Positions 46,300-57,687 of a DNA stretch of 64,000 nucleotides are shown here, piece after piece (the stretch's first letter is position 1; each line of letters starts with the position of its first letter). The stretch is from Cylindrodendrum hubeiense. Taxonomy: Eukaryota; Ascomycota; Sordariomycetes; Hypocreales; Nectriaceae. A model generated the notes under the pieces. That model saw only the letters and a program-made list of their open reading frames with translations. It did not search any database and was not told where the DNA came from. Both the position numbers and the translations under genes were made by a program. Where the stretch lies: positions 23,965 to 87,964 of the forward strand of contig JAANBB010000137.1 in assembly GCA_014621425.1 (NCBI GenBank), written 5' to 3'.

Positions 46300-47961
46300 A
46301 TGCCCACCCCCAAACCCGCGCAGGCGCGAAAGACAAGGTCAAGCACCCCGCGAGCTAGGACTGGCTGCAGTACTTGTCGGTGAGTCTCGATGAGTTGCGC
46401 TCTTTTGAGCGTCAACATCTGTCCTCCGTCTTTAACTGTTGACCGACTCATTCATGGCCAAAGAATTCGACACGTCAAATGCGATGAGACGCGCCCGTCC
46501 TGCGTCAAGTGCGTCAAGGCTGGCTGGAAGTGCGACGGCTATCCGTCACAAAGCGGAGCTCCAGCAAACAGTTCCCAAAGCCTAGTCACCACCACGGCAA
46601 CGAAACCCCTCAACATCACCACGTATTCCATTCCTTTCCGGATCCCGGGAAGCCAGAAAGACCGCCAGATCATCCACTACTTCTGCGTGCAGGGCGCCTC
46701 CGACATCTCGGGCTTCTTGTCTTCCGAGTTCTGGTCCCAGACCGTCCTCCAAGACAGCTACCGGGAGCCCGTTGTGCGCCAGGCCTTGGTCGCATTGAGT
46801 TCGCTCCATCTCGACTATGTCACGGCAGATTCAGCCGGAACCGAGGTGGCGGGGCCGGAAACACTACATCAGTACGGTAGAGCCCTCCGCGCGCTCCAGA
46901 AACGTCTTGCGACCCCGAGCAATGATGCCAGCAGAGTGGCGCTTATCTGCTGCGTTTTGTTCTACTGTTTCGAAAGCACCGTCGGAAATGCTGAAGCCGC
47001 GGTGAGGCATCTACAAAACGGGCTGCAAGTCTTAGCATCCTGCCAAGAGATGCAAGGCGAGAAGGGCCTAGATGGTCTTGGTGATCTGAAATCCTTGTCT
47101 GGTATTTTGGCAAGACTAGACTTGCAGGCGAGCTTGTTTGATGATGGCCGCATGCCGTTTCTAACTTTGACATCCGGCAACGAGCGTGAGTATGGCCTTA
47201 CCGATTTGTCCGGGGACCAGCCACTATCCAGTCTTCAAGACGCGCAAATGGCGTTGGACAAGTTGCTGAATTGGTTAATTCGCCTGCTCTTAAACTCTGC
47301 CTCATACAAGAGTGAAGAATTGCAGAATATTCCACCCCACTTCCTCGAAGATAAGCGGTGCCTATTTACTGAGTTGGTTCGCTGGTCACAGAAGTTCAAC
47401 ACCTGGTGCACGACAAATCAAACAGCCAACGAGCAGAATCTCTGCTGGGTCCAGATGCTCCTAATCAACTATCGAATAGCCCAAATGATGCTTGAATCGA
47501 TCCTCCCCGGCAATGACGAAATATTTGGCGCCTCTCCCAACATCACCGCACATGAAGTGCTTGATCTCGTGGAAAACGTCCTGACGTTGGCTAAACAAAA
47601 AAACACAACCGCAGAAGCGGCCAAGAACCCACGCCGGAACTTCTCATCCGAGAACGGCATCATCATACCGCTCTTTCTATTGGCTATCAAGTGTTCTGAT
47701 GAGTCTGTATGCGAACGTGCCAGTCAGTTGCTTGCTGTATGCAATAGGCGTGAGGGTCTGTACGACGCGGAGTCAATGGTCGCAGTCTTGCAGCATTTGA
47801 ATGCAGCCAAGAGTGAAAGAAAATTAATGTTCGAGCAAGCAGGTGTCGAGAACACTGCGAACGCATCACTAGAACATTGGACACTGGATTTGATTGACGA
47901 CAGAGAAGGTGGGATGGATGGTATTGGAAAATCTACATCGAGGACTAGTACCCCTTATTAG
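46300..47961 (+). CDS. Zn2Cys6 transcription factor
   Basis: Two exons (46300-46379, 46464-47961) around an 84-nt intron give 525 aa. The intron splits the zinc cluster: TGCSTCR on exon 1 and IRHVKCDETRPSC on exon 2, with Cys23, 26, 33, 40, 43 and 50. The start is the ATG at 46300. A conserved fungal regulator core follows (RQALVALSSLHLDYV, ALICCVLFYCFES), of the type with a C-terminal fungal-specific domain 2. It lies between the NLR and a divergently oriented protease; no cluster logic is evident. Nuclear regulator of unknown targets. Confidence 0.9.
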
Positions 47962-48034
47962 TATTGTACTTGCGAATCTATATCATCTATAACTACTCAA
48001 ACAACAAGTTGCCCCCGCCAACTTGAAACCACCA

Positions 48035-49411
48035 TTATAGCAAAGCCGCAGCTGCTTGAGTCAGCAGAGCAAGAGATGCGATCGACCAAAGCCCAGTAGC
48101 AAGCGCGTGACCATCGCTAGAAACCGGGGTCTTATCATCGTCGTTTCCATTGCCACTGCTAGTTCCATTTCCCTTTCCACCAGTGGTTCCGTTGCCTCCA
48201 GTTCTCGCAGCAAAGCGCATCTCATCCTTGCCAAAGTCGAACACTGACACCACATTCTTGAGAAAGGCGTCACCCAAAAACTGAAGGGTCACTCCCGATC
48301 CGACAGCCGGGCTGTTCAGGCTCGAGTAGCAGAAACCCGTGCTCGCATCTTGGATGATCATGTCCGCGGACTGGTGCCAGAAGGTGTGTCCGTCAATTTC
48401 GATTCCGAGGGCGGGAGACTTGGCGTTGCAGTCGACGACATAGATGCCGGCTTCTTCGTTGTAAACCGCAGGGGGGTCAAATTGGGCGTTGATCTCATCG
48501 GCAACTTCTTGCGGGACCATGTTCATTTGGTTGCCGCTGTCTACCACAGCCTGGAATGATGTAGAGTTGGTAGTTCTGGAGGAAGTCTTGGATCGCGAGC
48601 CCCAAGTGATTGAGTCGACAGAAAGGGTCATGAGAGTGATTTGATCGATTCCACCGGTGTACACATCCGGAAGGCCCTTGGTCACCTCGATCGGCGCAAT
48701 CGCCCAGTCGTTGCTGTGGGCCACCGGTGGGAGTTCTCCCAAACCGAGCCAGCCACCGGGTCCGGTCGAAACGTTCTGCGGGAGCCTCTCAATGGCCATG
48801 CTGTACCAGGAATCAACGAGGTCGTTCTTGTACATGCTGACAAAAGTCGGGTCGTAGATGGCTCGGTTAAGGAGCAAAGAAGAGTTGTCGAGGGTGCTGC
48901 CATAGTGGGCAGAAGTCAAAGGAGGGTAGCCTAGTCCTAGGATGCCGCTGTTGATACCGTCGCCCTTGTCGGTAGATCGATCAACAATGCCGACCTTTTG
49001 GTTCGGGACGGTGATGCCACCGATGGTGATGTTCTCGTAGCCAACCTTTCCAACAGCAATGCCTGTGCCGTACTGCACACCGAAAGTCTGGTTCTTGACG
49101 TATTGCATGTCGGAGGGCACATCGTAAGTTGGGCCGAACAGGCATTGTTCCTGAGGAAGGTCGGAGTTGTCCGTTGCGTTGACGCATTGAAAGTCCGTCT
49201 TGACAACCCAGGTGTCGCTGCTGCCGGTGTCGACGAGAAGGAGGAAGGGCTGGTCACCGAATTGGACCTCGACGTCGAAGACGACGGCGTTGCCGGTTGC
49301 CGTCATGGGCGCGGGGTTGGATTGGCGATTGCTGCGGCGGCGGAGGGGAGCCACGGAGCCGGCCACGAAAGGAGTAGCTGTTGCCACAAGGGCGAGAGTT
49401 GTAAGAAGCAT
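48035..49411 (-). CDS. secreted aspartic protease, GPI-anchored type
   Basis: Single exon, 458 aa. Signal peptide about 1-18, short basic propeptide (RRRSNRQ), then a pepsin-fold domain. The first catalytic motif is DTGS (Asp61); the second is DSG (Asp291) instead of the common DTG, a variant also seen in active fungal enzymes. Cys pairs frame the loops and many N-glycosylation sequons are present. The C-terminus has a Gly/Asn/Ser-rich stalk and a hydrophobic tail (SLALLTQAAAALL), as in yapsin or opsin-like GPI proteases that act at the wall on surface proteins. Convergent with the Zn2Cys6 gene, whose stop lies only about 70 bp away. Confidence 0.9.
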   Translation of the reverse strand: MLLTTLALVATATPFVAGSVAPLRRRSNRQSNPAPMTATGNAVVFDVEVQFGDQPFLLLVDTGSSDTWVVKTDFQCVNATDNSDLPQEQCLFGPTYDVPSDMQYVKNQTFGVQYGTGIAVGKVGYENITIGGITVPNQKVGIVDRSTDKGDGINSGILGLGYPPLTSAHYGSTLDNSSLLLNRAIYDPTFVSMYKNDLVDSWYSMAIERLPQNVSTGPGGWLGLGELPPVAHSNDWAIAPIEVTKGLPDVYTGGIDQITLMTLSVDSITWGSRSKTSSRTTNSTSFQAVVDSGNQMNMVPQEVADEINAQFDPPAVYNEEAGIYVVDCNAKSPALGIEIDGHTFWHQSADMIIQDASTGFCYSSLNSPAVGSGVTLQFLGDAFLKNVVSVFDFGKDEMRFAARTGGNGTTGGKGNGTSSGNGNDDDKTPVSSDGHALATGLWSIASLALLTQAAAALL

Positions 49412-51322
49412 GGCTGAGGAGTGGAGATGGTGAGGAATCGGATGATGGTTAGATAAATTAAGAGGAGGATGTCTGGAGAAGTAAGAAGTAAGAAGTGAGA
49501 AGTGAGAGCGTTGAATTGATGATTATAGTGATGATTGTATTTGGAGTTTGGGCTCCAAGAGTTGTTATATACCACATAGAATGCACAACCAGACGCAATG
49601 TCGCGCGTCAAGCGGACGCAGCTGTGCGAACGGTGCATCGTGATTGGCGTCTACGTCTATTTGGTGGCAGTATCCATCACTGAGCCTGAATAACAAGCCC
49701 CTCGAGGCTGTGCTGGCACACTAGCCACGAACTAGCCTCTCAGACACACTCGCCATCTATTGGCTGCATCGTCATCTCAGGGTTCAATTTCCCCACAGAC
49801 GCTGCTGCTTGAGATTTGCAGGGCTGAGTCCGTTGATTCAGGCGCACGATGTAACGGCTGTGGGGCGTAAATATGCGAATGCCCTCATGTGATTGGGCGT
49901 GGCGTCTGTTCTCGAATCCTCGCCCCACCATGCTTGTTACGGTTGCCTTGTCCCTGGGTCCGAGGCCTGTGGCTTGTGCATGCAACTGTTCTGCTGCTGG
50001 GCGTTTTCAACTTCATTACCCGTGCCTGGAGGAATATCACGACAGGGCCAGCAGGAACAAGCGCAATGTAACCTGGTAACATTGCATGACCAAAACCTCA
50101 TCCCTCGCCCCCTATCCCATCTGCTCCTGATGCAAGCGGCACGCCAAAGCCCAATGTGGATGATGACCAGGTCTTTAGAACATCATTGCACTACGCATTA
50201 GATACGTATTTATTCCACTTTTGCCGTATCCAGCAATCTGTGAGGGGCGCCCCGGTTATGTTGAGATGGGGTTCAATCGATGCCAAGAGGAAGCAAGAGT
50301 AACCAAGTTGAGACGATGCGAAACTTGCGCGTGATCATATCATCGCAGTTTCAGCATGTTGGTCTTGATTTTCGGTGACCTCTTTTATAGTGACTGCTAT
50401 TATTCGCATGCATTAGATATAAAAAGCAATCCTATTGTCCTTTTTAATTACGGGTAAATTACCCATGTGGGGATGTTTACGGACAGAGGTTGTGACCTCA
50501 CAACCGCCTGAGAAACGAATTTAGATGTTGAGACAAATCGAGCGGAAAAAGACATCCCCAGCAAGAATGATTGCAACATTTGATTTTTACGGGATCACCA
50601 GCAGCCGAAGAATAATGGCAGTAAAGTTGCCTCACTTTCTAAGATACTACGTTAAAATCGGGTACATGGCACTTTGATCTAATACCTGGCACCTGGGGTT
50701 TCGTGTCCTGTTACGGGGGACGTCACAATAGGTCTGGACTCAGAGAGATGCATCGGTGGTCAATTCAAGCTGCTAGCAGTATCCGCACAGCTAAATACAG
50801 TGGTGGCATTCCCATCAGCCCTAACCGGCCCCATCTGATAGTCCGGCATCGGGCTTGATGCTTCGTGGGTCCCCCACGTGACCTTGTGGCCCGCAACATG
50901 TCCTAGCACCTACCCTATAGCTAAACCAAGAACGCTTCAAATTGTGATAAGATAACGTATGGTGGATGTGATTGTGTTAAAATACGAGTTTTTGTTCTCT
51001 GGAGTCTTGAATAACCCTTGTAGTATTGGTGATGGTTCATGAATGGAAAATGAAGCTCTCTTTGTGGGTTGATGCGCTGCTCTTCGAGTGTCCAATCGGA
51101 TACCTGCCAAGCATGACACGGGCCTCGCAGCTGGACCACTCCATCTTTATTCATGTGTTCTCTTTGCGTACCCTTGATCATCATCACGTAGCTCACTCAT
51201 TGCACTCGAGCATCATTCTCAAGCTCTCCTCCGTCTCACATCTCCCATCATCCAACTCACCTAGACCCTGCCCCGTTGCAACAAGCAATACCCAAGGCAG
51301 CACGGTCTACCTTACTTCTTAT
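49412..51322. other. 1.9-kb spacer, no gene seen
   Basis: Divergent promoter region between the protease and the kinase-like gene. No frame above 102 codons that looks coding. An in-frame extension of the next gene starting near 51032 is taken as leader. Confidence 0.45.
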
Positions 51323-52557
51323 ATGAGCCGTGGGCGTTTAGATGGCGACCCCTATGGTCGTTGGGTGCCTCCGCCAGATCCGTATCGGCCAGGATTCCCC
51401 TACCACCGTGGCCTCGATCTCGCCATTCAACGTCATAACGCGCCCCCGCCGTTCGGCCCTGGATACATTGGGGGATCAGAGCGTGAAGAGTCACATACAC
51501 CACCAATGCGGGAAGTCACTCAGAGCGAATGGTGTCTTCAGCACCCACCAGAAGAGTCGCCTTCTTCTCACCCTGATACGACATTACACACCCTTCATGT
51601 CGTGGATGAAGTAGCTTGTAAGGACGGTCACGGCGCCCAGGTAGTTCGTTGCTACCTTGATGAGGATGAAAATCAAGTCTATGTGGCGAAGATCTACGAT
51701 GCGCTCTACTACTCTTTCAGCTATTACTCAGCCCCTGTCGATGTTACTTGGGTCGCTGATCAGGACTATCGCCGTGAGACTGCGGCATATGAGGATCTGC
51801 AACAAGCCGGAGTTGATGGCCTACTCACTCCCAAGTATTATGGGTCTTGGACATCTGATATTGCACTACTTGACTCTAACGCAACCCGATCAGTACGTAT
51901 TGTACTTATGGAGTGGGTTCAGGGTATTTCCATGTTCTCCCTTATCGACAAAGATCAAGTTACTACCATACCCCCTCAGAAGCGCCTTGATATACTCGCA
52001 AAAGCTATAGAGGTTTATTCTAAACTTATGTTCTATGGTGTACGGCATAAAGACTTTTCTCCCAGAAATGTTATGCTAATTGGATTGGATTTGGAGACCC
52101 GGGTTCTATTAATCGATTTCAACCGCTCCCTCGTCACCGGCCGACCTAATTCAGAGAGACCTCAACTTATAGCAGACCGTCCAACTAGTCCTATTAACTT
52201 TTTATGGGGATCATGCCCGAGTGAGTTCTATGACTGGGTGCCAGAGCCGCATCGGTCACGGTGCTCGGTTTTCAACGGTTGGCTCAAAACGACTTGGGGG
52301 GGCTCTGAAGAGTTTGAACTTCGCCCAGGAAAGTATCAGCAGTTATCTGAAGAAGATTCCATCGAGATTTTACCGCCATTACCCGATGTGGAACCAGAAG
52401 ATCCTTCACTATACTGGCGTCGAAGTAGGGCCCCCTTTTTTCACTGAATTGAAATGTGTTGACTAATATGCTTTCAGTTCGACTAGCACGAGAAGAAGAA
52501 GTAGCAGCATCTGGAGATGGAAGGCCAACGACGGATAAAGCTTCCAGCGAAGAGTGA
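51323..52557 (+). CDS. protein-kinase-fold protein, divergent
   Basis: Two exons (51323-52424, 52478-52557) around a 53-nt intron (branch GACTAAT) give 393 aa. The N-terminal 85 residues are Pro-rich and disordered. A single kinase-like domain follows, with VAK (Lys123), a candidate helix-C Glu152, a hinge LMEWVQG, the catalytic loop HKDFSPRN (His242, Asp244, Asn249) and LLIDFN (Asp265) where kinases usually have DFG. The lobe layout resembles fungal RIO/APH-like orphan kinases rather than classical Ser/Thr kinases. All catalytic residues seem kept, so activity is possible. The frame is open to 51026 upstream, but that part reads like leader; the ATG at 51323 is preferred. Confidence 0.78.
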
Positions 52558-53411
52558 AACTTTCGTTGATTGAGTAAGTACTCAATGTCTGATTTCAGCA
52601 CTTGCACTTGCTGAATTGTTACCACGCAGGGTGGCAGGACGTTAAGATGAACAGAGCCAGGATAAATGGTCCGGAAGCTTGGTTTCGCTGGGATTTGGCT
52701 GCGCCTGGTCTACCCTGAATAGAGACAATTTAGGCACGTTAGAGATAAGATGATGTTCGATTGAGACCGAATTTGTACAACTCCCTGATATATCGATATC
52801 CTAGTCTTAGTCAGAGGGGCGTGAGATTGAGAAATAAAACTCCTCACAGAAAAGAGAGGCCCTCGGCCCTCAAGGATCAATACAATCATCAGATTTGAAT
52901 CCACACTCTATTGAGTACTAAGACTATTTGATCGAATGTGCCGTATTTTATCCAACATATGTTTAAAGTAAGAGCGTGGCTTGTTCTTACCCCCTTCAAA
53001 ACGTCATAATATTCAATTCTGATGTAGCTTTCCAGAGCTACAACATCCTGGCGCTGTGAACTACCCCACTCGTCGTGAGCTTGACGCTACCCATGGTTGG
53101 GATGTGATCTTGAATAGTAGAACCATAACCTCAAGCAGCCTTTTTGTTATAAAGGCGCGTGAACGATGTCGCCTGGTTTTGAGTACGACTGATCCCGTTG
53201 AAGTCGAGTGGATCTCGTTCAAGGACGACATCCATGATAACGCCAGTTTGAACCACAGAAATGCAGCAGGAGAGAATACCACATGCTTGAGTGATGAATG
53301 GGGAATGATCCGCCTGGATAACGTATATGGTAGGCATGGCTGCTAAGACCTGGGGCCTAATGTAGCAGAAAGGGAGAATTGGAAGGACAAAAATACTCTT
53401 TTAGCCATTAA
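52558..53411. other. spacer with one unsupported frame
   Basis: Contains a 96-codon plus-strand frame (53056-53346) that I cannot relate to any family; it may be a short protein or a relic. Otherwise no signal. Confidence 0.4.
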
Positions 53412-53511
53412 ACTAATAGCGATAGTGGTAGGTAATAGCAATACCCAGGAAAACTCCTGAAACGTTGCAGAAAAGCCACCAGCACGGGAATAACTTTATC
53501 AAGACCAGGGG

Positions 53512-54081
53512 TTAATGGCCATAATAAAGATAGATCCCCCTATAATTAAGTATGGATTCTTCGAGAATAAGGTCCAGAAAGCCTGTAAATGCTAGAAGAA
53601 TCCATAAGGTTCCTATTCGAATATTGCGCATTAGAGAGCTAAAGATACCACAGCTCAAAACAGCACTAAACAACCACCATATAATTCCCACATATATATC
53701 GAACTCACGTCCCAGTAATGTGAACATAAGTTGCTTGGGGTCATGTGAATGTGTCCAGTATACATTAACCAAGTAACAATTAATCACTTCAGACAGAACA
53801 CAGGTAGCAGCCCCGATGGTCAGGGCTACAGGTACCGTAGAGTTCCATCGCTTCGTTTCCAAAAAGCTCACGCCCACAGAGATGAGCGAAATCCCCAGCA
53901 AGATGATGGACACGACCCAGACGTGATTTGCATCCTGTACAACATCGGTTGGCGGCGCGACAGTGCGATATGTGCCATCCAGCGTCACTTTGGTGTAGAC
54001 GCCTTGAGCCATTGTCGTTTTGATAGCGCCAATGCTCATTAACGCAATGAGAGGAAGACGGACGTGTGATTTACCACCCAT
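53512..54081 (-). CDS. integral membrane protein ending at a RIP-type nonsense codon
   Basis: Single exon from ATG 54081 (signal-like start, MGGKSHVRLPLIALMS) to TAA at 53512-53514, 189 aa, with about five hydrophobic segments. An upstream in-frame ATG at 54159 would add 26 hydrophobic residues. Beyond the stop the same frame stays open for 32 codons to TAG (53413-53415) and continues a good membrane segment, including LFPCWWLFCNVSG. The TAA sits where a CAA Gln codon would fit (YGH-x-PLVL). The gene is thus probably the truncated form of a roughly 220-aa protein. Family and function not recognised; loss of the last helix may or may not inactivate it. Confidence 0.65.
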   Translation of the reverse strand: MGGKSHVRLPLIALMSIGAIKTTMAQGVYTKVTLDGTYRTVAPPTDVVQDANHVWVVSIILLGISLISVGVSFLETKRWNSTVPVALTIGAATCVLSEVINCYLVNVYWTHSHDPKQLMFTLLGREFDIYVGIIWWLFSAVLSCGIFSSLMRNIRIGTLWILLAFTGFLDLILEESILNYRGIYLYYGH

Positions 54082-54159
54082 GGTTATGAGAATAGATAGA
54101 ATGATTGAAACAGAAAAGATAGTGATGAAAGAAATGTGTTGTGGTGTAAAGCGGCACAT

Positions 54160-55487
54160 TGGCTTGTTTTATAATTTAGTTATTCTTCTCATGACGCCCT
54201 GGAATGTGTTCTTCCCAATTCTTTCTATGATTTATTCTTCACAACTATTCTGCTTTAAGTAGGTCGGGGCCGATGGATGTTCGCCTTTTATTGGGTTTCA
54301 AACCATTCTGGCATGATTGTGGGCCAGGACTAGCGAACGGTAAGATCCTAGGTAATACCGGCTGTCACGGCCCCCCAGCATCTACATAGCGGTTGACGAC
54401 GGCGAAAGTTCGGTCTGCATCGTGATACAAATCATAATGGCGTCCTTTAGGGGTCCTAGCAGCACTATACACGCTTATGACTTGCCCATTTTCATTTATA
54501 ACCTTGCCACTCTGCATTCTCGCCTAGGGCCCCTCCTGCGAGGACTGAGGTCTTAACTAAGCATGATTTAGACAGCCCCACCAGCCTTGATGACGCCGTT
54601 GAGAATCCACCGCGCTGGGACCTGTGTAACATAAGCAAGGGTTATGAATATGTGCCACATGTTAACATACATGTGTGTTGATTTTGCATTTGATGGTTTG
54701 ATAAGCCTCAATGGGCAAGGGCGATCCCATGATAGGCCGGACCTATTTGGCAACAGAGACATGGGACAGGCTAAGGTAGGTGCGAGAGTACTATGAGCGG
54801 TGCAAATTGCCTCATAGTCTACGCACTCTTTCTGTGGCTCGTTCATAGATGAGTTTGATAATCTCATACTGGTACGACTCAGGTGGCTCAAGCTTCTGTC
54901 AAGCTACAACTACAGATTACAGTGGACAGGGGTCGTAAAACCTGGCGTGGCAAAGAAGGCCTTCTGCTTCTTAGCTTCGGGATTTGGACGCAGGTCCCAC
55001 AATTCTACCAGTCCTGTATCAAGACCGACCCACCACGATCTGTCTCGAGACCTCGTACCCCCCGCGCCAGAGAGTGGGTGGATTTTCTCCCACTCTCCCT
55101 GGCGGCTGAGTGTTCATTCACCATGTACACATATCGGATATTGGACAGGAGACTTTTCCTATATGCTGGTGCACGCTGTTCTTTGGTTGGATGTACCTGG
55201 CAGCTTGTTCAGTCCATGGCTTCATTCACTGTTCTTGATCGAATACCGGTGTTCGATTGTTCACAATTTGGAACATAGCTGCCACAACAAGTATAAATAT
55301 CCTCTAATTACCTCATCAAGTGCTAAACTCATCTCTTCCACCATCAACATCACCTTTCTACCCACCCAACACCGCCAATAACGGGCAACATCCGTTATTG
55401 AAAACAACACCAGCTTGCCTACCGGCTTACACCATACCACACCCTGCACAGAATTTCCTGTCACGAAGCTATCGGAATTGAGAAGTC
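54160..55487. other. spacer and promoter of the first tandem paralogue
   Basis: Divergent promoter region, with a C/A-rich, G-poor leader at about 55320-55450. A minus-strand frame of 107 codons and overlapping plus-strand frames of 131 and 144 codons near 54880-55380 have no similarity I know. Confidence 0.45.
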
Positions 55488-56417
55488 ATGTATCCGGTAT
55501 TGACGGACGAGGAGATCCTCGCTTCCTTGACTCCCTTGGAACATGAGTTCCGAAAATGGCACGATGAGGGTGGCCATGATGCCATGATGCATGCTGTGGC
55601 TGACCGAGGTTGCACCATCCAGCAGTACATCGAGGCCTATTGGCCCGCGGTCGACAGCGTCTACGAGAAATGGAACACTTGGTTCAAGATGTGGGTCCAG
55701 CGCCGCTTCACGGAGCACCCGATATCTGACAACCAGCTCATCAACGCCATCCGCTCCGTGCAATGCAACAATGCCAAGGAAATCGAAAGATTCATGTTGC
55801 TTCTGGAAACTCATGACATCGAGTATCTCCATATCGGAGAGAGCACTATCGACAGAACCTCGGTTGGGTATACTCTATGCCTCAAGGACCCTGACTCCTC
55901 GGCCGATTCGGAGAACTCGGAGCTCTTCGAGAAAAAGGTCGTCGCCATCAATATGGAAAACGCGACTAACCCGCTGCCACTGGATCTCCAGCGTGGCCCC
56001 AACAGCTCGCAGAATGGGAGTGGTAGCTCCGGGGGAAACTCATCCAGCAGTGGCAGTCGAAGCATGGGCAATGGGCCCTGCTACTTCCATCTTGGCACCA
56101 TGAAGTTCTGTACCGGCGATGCTTGGACAAACGCCCTCAACCACAACCAGTACGAGCCGAATGGCTACAGAGTCCCCTACGACGAGAACATCTGGAAGCC
56201 TACTAACTACGAGGTGGTTGTTCGCATCGATGCCAACGGCTTTCCTCACGGAGCAGTGTACGCTATCTTCAGCAAAGCCCTCGAAACTCGAAACATGAAC
56301 AACGGCCTTGGACCCCTTTACCAGGGCCCGAACCCAAAGTTCTTTGTCGCGAAGATTGCTAACAAGATTGAAGATCTCAAGCTGACCCGAAAGTTCGACT
56401 TTGAGATTATGATCTAA
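55488..56417 (+). CDS. unrecognised protein, tandem paralogue A
   Basis: Single exon, 309 aa, no signal peptide or membrane segment. It shares with the next gene a conserved start (PVLTDEEI, then TPLEHEFRKW), a WVQRR block, an IGES..SxGYxLCL block, a C-x-F/H-x-G..FCTGDAW block and the C-terminal FFVAKIAxxIEDxK. A Ser/Gly/Asn-rich linker separates the two halves (about 170-195). I do not recognise the family. The middle pattern of beta strands with Gly and acidic residues faintly recalls SMI1/KNR4 (SUKH) folds, but this is a guess. Balanced codon use and the intact paralogue show it is a real gene, likely cytosolic. Confidence 0.85.
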   Translation: MYPVLTDEEILASLTPLEHEFRKWHDEGGHDAMMHAVADRGCTIQQYIEAYWPAVDSVYEKWNTWFKMWVQRRFTEHPISDNQLINAIRSVQCNNAKEIERFMLLLETHDIEYLHIGESTIDRTSVGYTLCLKDPDSSADSENSELFEKKVVAINMENATNPLPLDLQRGPNSSQNGSGSSGGNSSSSGSRSMGNGPCYFHLGTMKFCTGDAWTNALNHNQYEPNGYRVPYDENIWKPTNYEVVVRIDANGFPHGAVYAIFSKALETRNMNNGLGPLYQGPNPKFFVAKIANKIEDLKLTRKFDFEIMI

Positions 56418-57687
56418 CAAAATACGCAGTCATGTCCGTTCTCAGATCGCGGGGACACTGGAAAGGTTAGTTCGAGTAATTGCGCAACAAAAAGGCTTGG
56501 GAATGCTAGGATTTGAGTGAGTTCATAGTAGAATTAGGTGTTTAATAAATTGACTGTCATCAAGCTTTGAATTGTGCAACCGGTGTGATATTGACTTGGC
56601 TAGAGCCAAATGAATGGCTCGACGAATCGTCTATCTTCAGATGGCTGCACAAGAGTACAGGCATTCTGACCTGATGACATCAACTTTCTATTATCAGCAT
56701 ACTGTACTCGTGATCATGTTAGTTGCGGTATTATGATGGATGAAACTCTTAATTGAAAGCTACTGATACATATGCCTGAGTTGTCCAGTTGATGCGAAAA
56801 GGTGTGACTTTGAGTTAAATGAATGATCTAGAGGAAGATCACTTAAGGGGCTCATCATGCTCTACGCCTGAGGCATTGGTATTATTGTACAGTGTTGGCA
56901 ACCACGCGGATGCTAAGATGCGTACTTCGAGAATCAGTGGCTCCTTTGTGTTCGTTCGCATTGGCTGCTTTTCCCTGCCTGGAGAAAAGTACTAGACCAT
57001 TGATTTGACTGCGTTGATGTGCTTAATAGGATAAGATAGTGCTATGCAATCTTGTCGACTCAGCCAATATGAGAGGTGTCCGTGAAACATGCCGGTTGAC
57101 TCCAAGCGTAACTGTCCCCCTCACAAAAAATAAGTTGGATTCTATAAAAAGAGTCTTTGTTCCATACACAGAGTCTGTGTTCTATGCAAAGAGTCTGTGT
57201 TCGACACAAGGAGTCTTTGTTCTATACAAGGAGTCTGTGTTCTACACAACGAGTCTTGGGCTCAAGCCTTTGAGATGGCTCTCCATCGTGACTGTCCAAA
57301 GTCAGGAAAAGATGCTTCATGCCGCAAAGTATTACGTTATTCCCCATGTGGCATGCATTCACTCATTCTGTACACTCGGGCGTTGGTCACTGTGAATGCA
57401 TCAAACTAAGTGTTCTTACAGTACAATGAGCTTTGTTGTGGAGTTCTTTATTTGAATATCACAGTGATGTGGCGTATACGCTCTGTTCAAGGCTCATTGA
57501 CTGAACGCCGCTGTATGATCTCTACATCTATTACAATATAAAATCCCATCCACATTCCCTTCGAATGTTGTCAACTTACCCCTTGCACCCTCACCTATAT
57601 CCACAACCTGGGATTCATCTAAAGCCCGAACCCCCGCACAAGACACACAACCTACGATTCTAAACGACACCCCAGCTCGACAAAGCC
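56418..57687. other. spacer between the tandem paralogues
   Basis: About 1.3 kb, holding the 20-bp minisatellite at 57151-57257. A 118-codon frame (57039-57395) runs through the minisatellite because 20 bp units keep changing frame content; it is not taken as a gene. Confidence 0.5.
57151..57257. repeat. 20-bp minisatellite, five units plus a partial
   Basis: Units of exactly 20 bp with consensus GAGTCTKTGTTCYAYACAAG start at 57151, 57171, 57191, 57211 and 57231, with a broken sixth at 57251. Units differ by one to four bases. Spacers are absent, so this is not a CRISPR array. Confidence 0.92.

Noticed and set aside
45827..46342. 171-codon minus-strand frame
   Set aside because: Runs antisense over the NLR end and the first exon of the Zn2Cys6 gene; no similarity.
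51026..51322. Upstream extension of the kinase-like protein
   Set aside because: Open frame but the residues read like translated leader (His/Ser/Leu-rich); the ATG at 51323 starts a more protein-like sequence. RNA or orthologue data would decide.
57151..57257. CRISPR-like regular repeat
   Set aside because: Units abut without spacers and the genome is fungal; it is a minisatellite.
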